Source: Pelobacter sp. UBA6093
Lineage (GTDB): Bacteria; Desulfobacterota; Desulfuromonadia; Desulfuromonadales; Syntrophotaleaceae
Direction: 5' to 3'
DNA length: 26,135 nt
Assembly: GCA_002435955.1 (NCBI GenBank)
Contig: DIWZ01000021.1
Span: 1 to 26,135 of the forward strand
Each line of letters begins with the position of its first letter. The first letter of the stretch is position 1. Made by a program: the position numbers and the translations under genes. The notes beneath the pieces were generated by a model. That model had not been told where the DNA came from and did not search any database. It was given only the letters and a program-made list of their open reading frames with translations. Positions 23,944 through 26,135 of this stretch are shown here, one piece after another.

Positions 23944-25010
23944 ATCTGCTCAATGCGACCATCGCCCGGATTAAACCTCAGGATGACTCCATCCGCGGCC
24001 AGGCCATCGACCGCCTCGACCGGCTGACTATGCCGCACTGGGCCCTCGGGCGTCTGCTCGACCTGGCTGTCGACCTGGCGGGGATCACCGGCTCCCTGCA
24101 ACCGCAGGTGAACCGGCGCCTGATCGTGACCATGGCCGGCGACCACGGGGTAGCGGTCGAAGGGGTAAGCGCCTTCCCCCAGGCAGTCACCGGTCAGATG
24201 GTCGCCAACATCGTCGCCGGCGGCGCCGGCATCAACGCCCTGGCACGGGTCGCCGGAGCCCGTGTGCAGGTTGTGAACATGGGTGCGGCCTGTGATCTTT
24301 CGGCCTTGACCGACAGCGGACAGATTCTGTGCAAAACCATCGCGCCCGGCACCGCGAATATCGCCATGGGTCCGGCCATGACGCGGGAGCAGGCGATCCG
24401 CAGTCTGGAAGCCGGCATCGAAGTGGCACAGGCCTTCGCCGCCGACACCGACCTTTTCGGCACCGGTGATATGGGCATCGCCAACACCACCCCGAGCAGC
24501 GCCATCGTCGCGCTGCTGACCGGAGCCAGCGCCGAACAGGCGACCGGTAACGGCACCGGCATCGATAACGGACAGCGCCGGCACAAAGTGTCCGTCATTC
24601 AGCGGGCCCTGGATATCAACCGCCCCGATCCCCACGATGGCCTCGACGTGCTGGCCAAAGTCGGGGGATTCGAAATCGGCGGCCTGGCAGGCCTGATTCT
24701 CGGGGCCGCGGCCCTGCGTAAACCGGTCATCATCGACGGCTTCATCAGTACCGCCGCCGCACTGGTGGCCCAGTCCCTGGCTCCGGCCTCGGTGGACTAC
24801 ATGATCGCCGCCCACCACAGCATGGAACAGGGGCACCGGCTGGCCCTTGCACGGCTGCGCAAGAAGCCGCTGCTGGATCTCGACTTCCGCCTCGGTGAAG
24901 GCACCGGCGCGGCTTTGGCCATGACCCTGGTGGAAGGTGCTCAACGCATTCTCACCGAAATGGCGACCTTTGAAGAAGCTGCCGTCAGCCAGGGCCACGC
25001 AGACGCATGA
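23940..25010 (+). CDS. cobT: Nicotinate-nucleotide-dimethylbenzimidazole phosphoribosyltransferase
   Basis: A 356-residue CobT, full length for the family. It activates the lower-ligand base by making alpha-ribazole-5'-phosphate from nicotinate mononucleotide. Family blocks are present in order: TMAGDHGVAVEGVSAFPQ, NIVAGGAGINALAR, GTGDMGIANTTPSSAI, KVGGFEIGGLAGLILGAA, and near the end LGEGTGAALAM with the catalytic Glu. Overlapping start and stop couple it to cobU and cobS. No bza/bluB gene for base synthesis is in the window. Confidence 0.96.
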   Translation: MNLLNATIARIKPQDDSIRGQAIDRLDRLTMPHWALGRLLDLAVDLAGITGSLQPQVNRRLIVTMAGDHGVAVEGVSAFPQAVTGQMVANIVAGGAGINALARVAGARVQVVNMGAACDLSALTDSGQILCKTIAPGTANIAMGPAMTREQAIRSLEAGIEVAQAFAADTDLFGTGDMGIANTTPSSAIVALLTGASAEQATGNGTGIDNGQRRHKVSVIQRALDINRPDPHDGLDVLAKVGGFEIGGLAGLILGAAALRKPVIIDGFISTAAALVAQSLAPASVDYMIAAHHSMEQGHRLALARLRKKPLLDLDFRLGEGTGAALAMTLVEGAQRILTEMATFEEAAVSQGHADA

Positions 25011-25750
25011 AGAGCCTGCTTGCCGCCCTTGGTTTTCTCACCGTGCTGCCGCTGCCAGTCCGCTGGCTCGGCACCGAACAGGATCTGGGCCGAAGCCTGA
25101 TCTGGTTTCCCCTGGTCGGTGCGCTGATCGGCATGACTGCCGCGGTTATCGACCTCGGCCTGGGCATGCTCCTGCCGCAAACCGTGGTCAGTGTCATCAC
25201 GGTATTGATCCTGCTGGCCTCTTCCGGCGGACTGCATATGGATGGGTTGGCCGATTCGGCCGACGGTTTTTTCAGTTCCCGCAGCCGGGAACGCATGCTG
25301 GAAATCATGCGCGACAGTCGCAGCGGTCCCATGGGCGTCATGGCCATCTGCGCACTGCTGCTGCTCAAAGTTACCACCCTGGCCGCCGTGCCGGCGCCTT
25401 TGCGCCCGGCCACCATCGTGCTCATGCCGCTGGCCGGACGCACGGCGCTGACGGTAAGCCTGGCGGCGCTGCCCTATGCCCGCAGCACCGGCGGCCTGGC
25501 CGGCGTGTTCCGGTCGACCCACCGCCAGGCACTGCTGGCCGGCGCCCTGCTCACCGGAAGCGCGTGGCTGCTGCAGGGAGCTGCCGGGCTGGTAACGGCT
25601 GCCGCCAGCCTGGCAGTCATCCTGCTGCTGGCGGCCTACAGCAAAGCAAAGATCGGTGGATTTACCGGGGATACCCTCGGCGCAACCTGCGAGCTGACGG
25701 AAATCATTCCGGCGCTGGTGGCAGCTGCGTTGGCTTTTGGAGGGATATAA
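25007..25750 (+). CDS. cobS: Adenosylcobinamide-GDP ribazoletransferase (cobalamin synthase)
   Basis: A 247-residue integral membrane enzyme that joins adenosylcobinamide-GDP and alpha-ribazole (or its phosphate) in the last step of cobalamin assembly. The N-terminus ALGFLTVLPLPVRW and the motif GGLHMDGLADSADGFF (about 76-91, with the Asp residues expected to bind metal) are diagnostic. GPMGVMAICALLLLK and the late YSKAKIGGFTGDTLGATCEL stretch (about 210-229) also fit. About six or seven hydrophobic segments are seen. It is the last gene of the riboswitch-controlled operon. Confidence 0.96.
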   Translation: MKSLLAALGFLTVLPLPVRWLGTEQDLGRSLIWFPLVGALIGMTAAVIDLGLGMLLPQTVVSVITVLILLASSGGLHMDGLADSADGFFSSRSRERMLEIMRDSRSGPMGVMAICALLLLKVTTLAAVPAPLRPATIVLMPLAGRTALTVSLAALPYARSTGGLAGVFRSTHRQALLAGALLTGSAWLLQGAAGLVTAAASLAVILLLAAYSKAKIGGFTGDTLGATCELTEIIPALVAAALAFGGI

Positions 25751-26085
25751 GAATTCAAAACGGGATCGGGATCGAAATGCGAAAGGACAGGATTTGTTCT
25801 CAAAACTGAGAACCTTAACTTCAAGTTCGCCGGTCCCGGCACCGGCGCTGCTGGCTCGGGTACATCGACAAGCATAATTTGCTTGAGATGTGGTTTGGTT
25901 TACGCTTTCCACTCAACAACACCTTGCTGCCAGTTTCGCAAGAGGAACAACGGTCATACTGGTTCACTAACCCGCGCAGGAGCAACAGCCGCAGGATTCC
26001 AGCGACAGGACGGACCGGCGCCACCGTCGTGGAATCCGCCACCCTTCGCGACCACATCGCCCCCCGCAGGGGAAGCCACTTTTTG
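25751..26085. other. Gene-free stretch after the cob operon
   Basis: No gene is supported. A perfect 7-bp hairpin GTTCTCA/TGAGAAC (25796-25813) and a G+C hairpin CGCCGGT/ACCGGCG near 25828-25848 could weakly end the cob message; neither has a proper T-run. The short open frames here lack ribosome sites. Confidence 0.5.
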
Positions 26086-26117
26086 CTTACTTTTTGTTGG
26101 CTTGGACAAAAAGTAAG
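26086..26117. repeat. Perfect hairpin repeat at the window end
   Basis: CTTACTTTTTGT (26086-26097) and ACAAAAAGTAAG (26106-26117) form a perfect 12-bp stem around TGGCTTGG. It is followed by a G+C-rich run to the window end. It looks like a dispersed extragenic palindrome; a terminator of a gene beyond the window is also possible. Confidence 0.7.
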
Positions 26118-26135
26118 GCGCCGGGCGGGGGCGCG

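Overview
The window looks like chromosomal DNA of an anaerobic deltaproteobacterium-type organism, probably of the Desulfuromonadales (Pelobacter/Desulfuromonas/Geobacter relatives). This is inferred from gene content: ferredoxin-fused nitroreductase, two radical SAM proteins, a B12 operon, a B12-dependent ammonia-lyase and a GlrK/QseG/GlrR system. No rRNA or other phylogenetic marker is present, so the placement is an inference.

Positions 1-3543 are a mobile integron. An integrase gene (intI, + strand) faces away from four cassettes on the - strand. These are separated by three recognisable attC sites (664-722, 1422-1527, 1967-2069) and joined to an attI region at 2399-2541. The array is more A+T-rich than the rest of the window. 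At 1-124 lies the 3' end (domains V and VI) of a group II intron, inserted at the T|TAGGC position of a further attC, as class C-attC introns do. Cassette products are small and mostly unknown: a four-helix membrane protein, a possible HEPN-type protein, a membrane-anchored carrier-protein-like domain lacking the usual serine, and a zinc-ribbon membrane protein.

Positions 3544-6347 are a decaying accessory zone. It holds an intradiol-dioxygenase-like exported protein, an intact SRPBCC protein, and two gene remnants (an SRPBCC/AHSA1 pseudogene and the tail of an isochorismatase-type hydrolase).

Positions 6348-15287 are core-like. They contain a ferredoxin-nitroreductase, a small exported protein coupled to an SH3-domain/coiled-coil membrane protein, the glrK-qseG-glrR two-component operon, and two divergent radical SAM genes separated by a long imperfect inverted repeat. 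Upstream of the small exported protein are a good sigma-54 promoter match and two TGTC-N10-GACA-like sites, which suggests control by the adjacent GlrR.

Positions 15689-21062 carry four + strand genes: an outer-membrane beta-barrel (TorF/Gcw_chp type), a PotD-like solute-binding protein, a fused EutB-EutC ethanolamine ammonia-lyase with an apparent Sec signal peptide, and a six-helix membrane protein. The exported fused lyase is the most unusual item in the window. It suggests an ethanolamine (or related amine) module that works outside the cytoplasm, although no permease is present.

Positions 21171-25750 are a cobalamin-riboswitch-controlled operon with stop/start overlaps (cobA-like, cobC, cobU, cobT, cobS). 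It makes the nucleotide-loop end of adenosylcobalamin, the cofactor of the lyase upstream. The window ends in a gene-free stretch with a perfect hairpin repeat.
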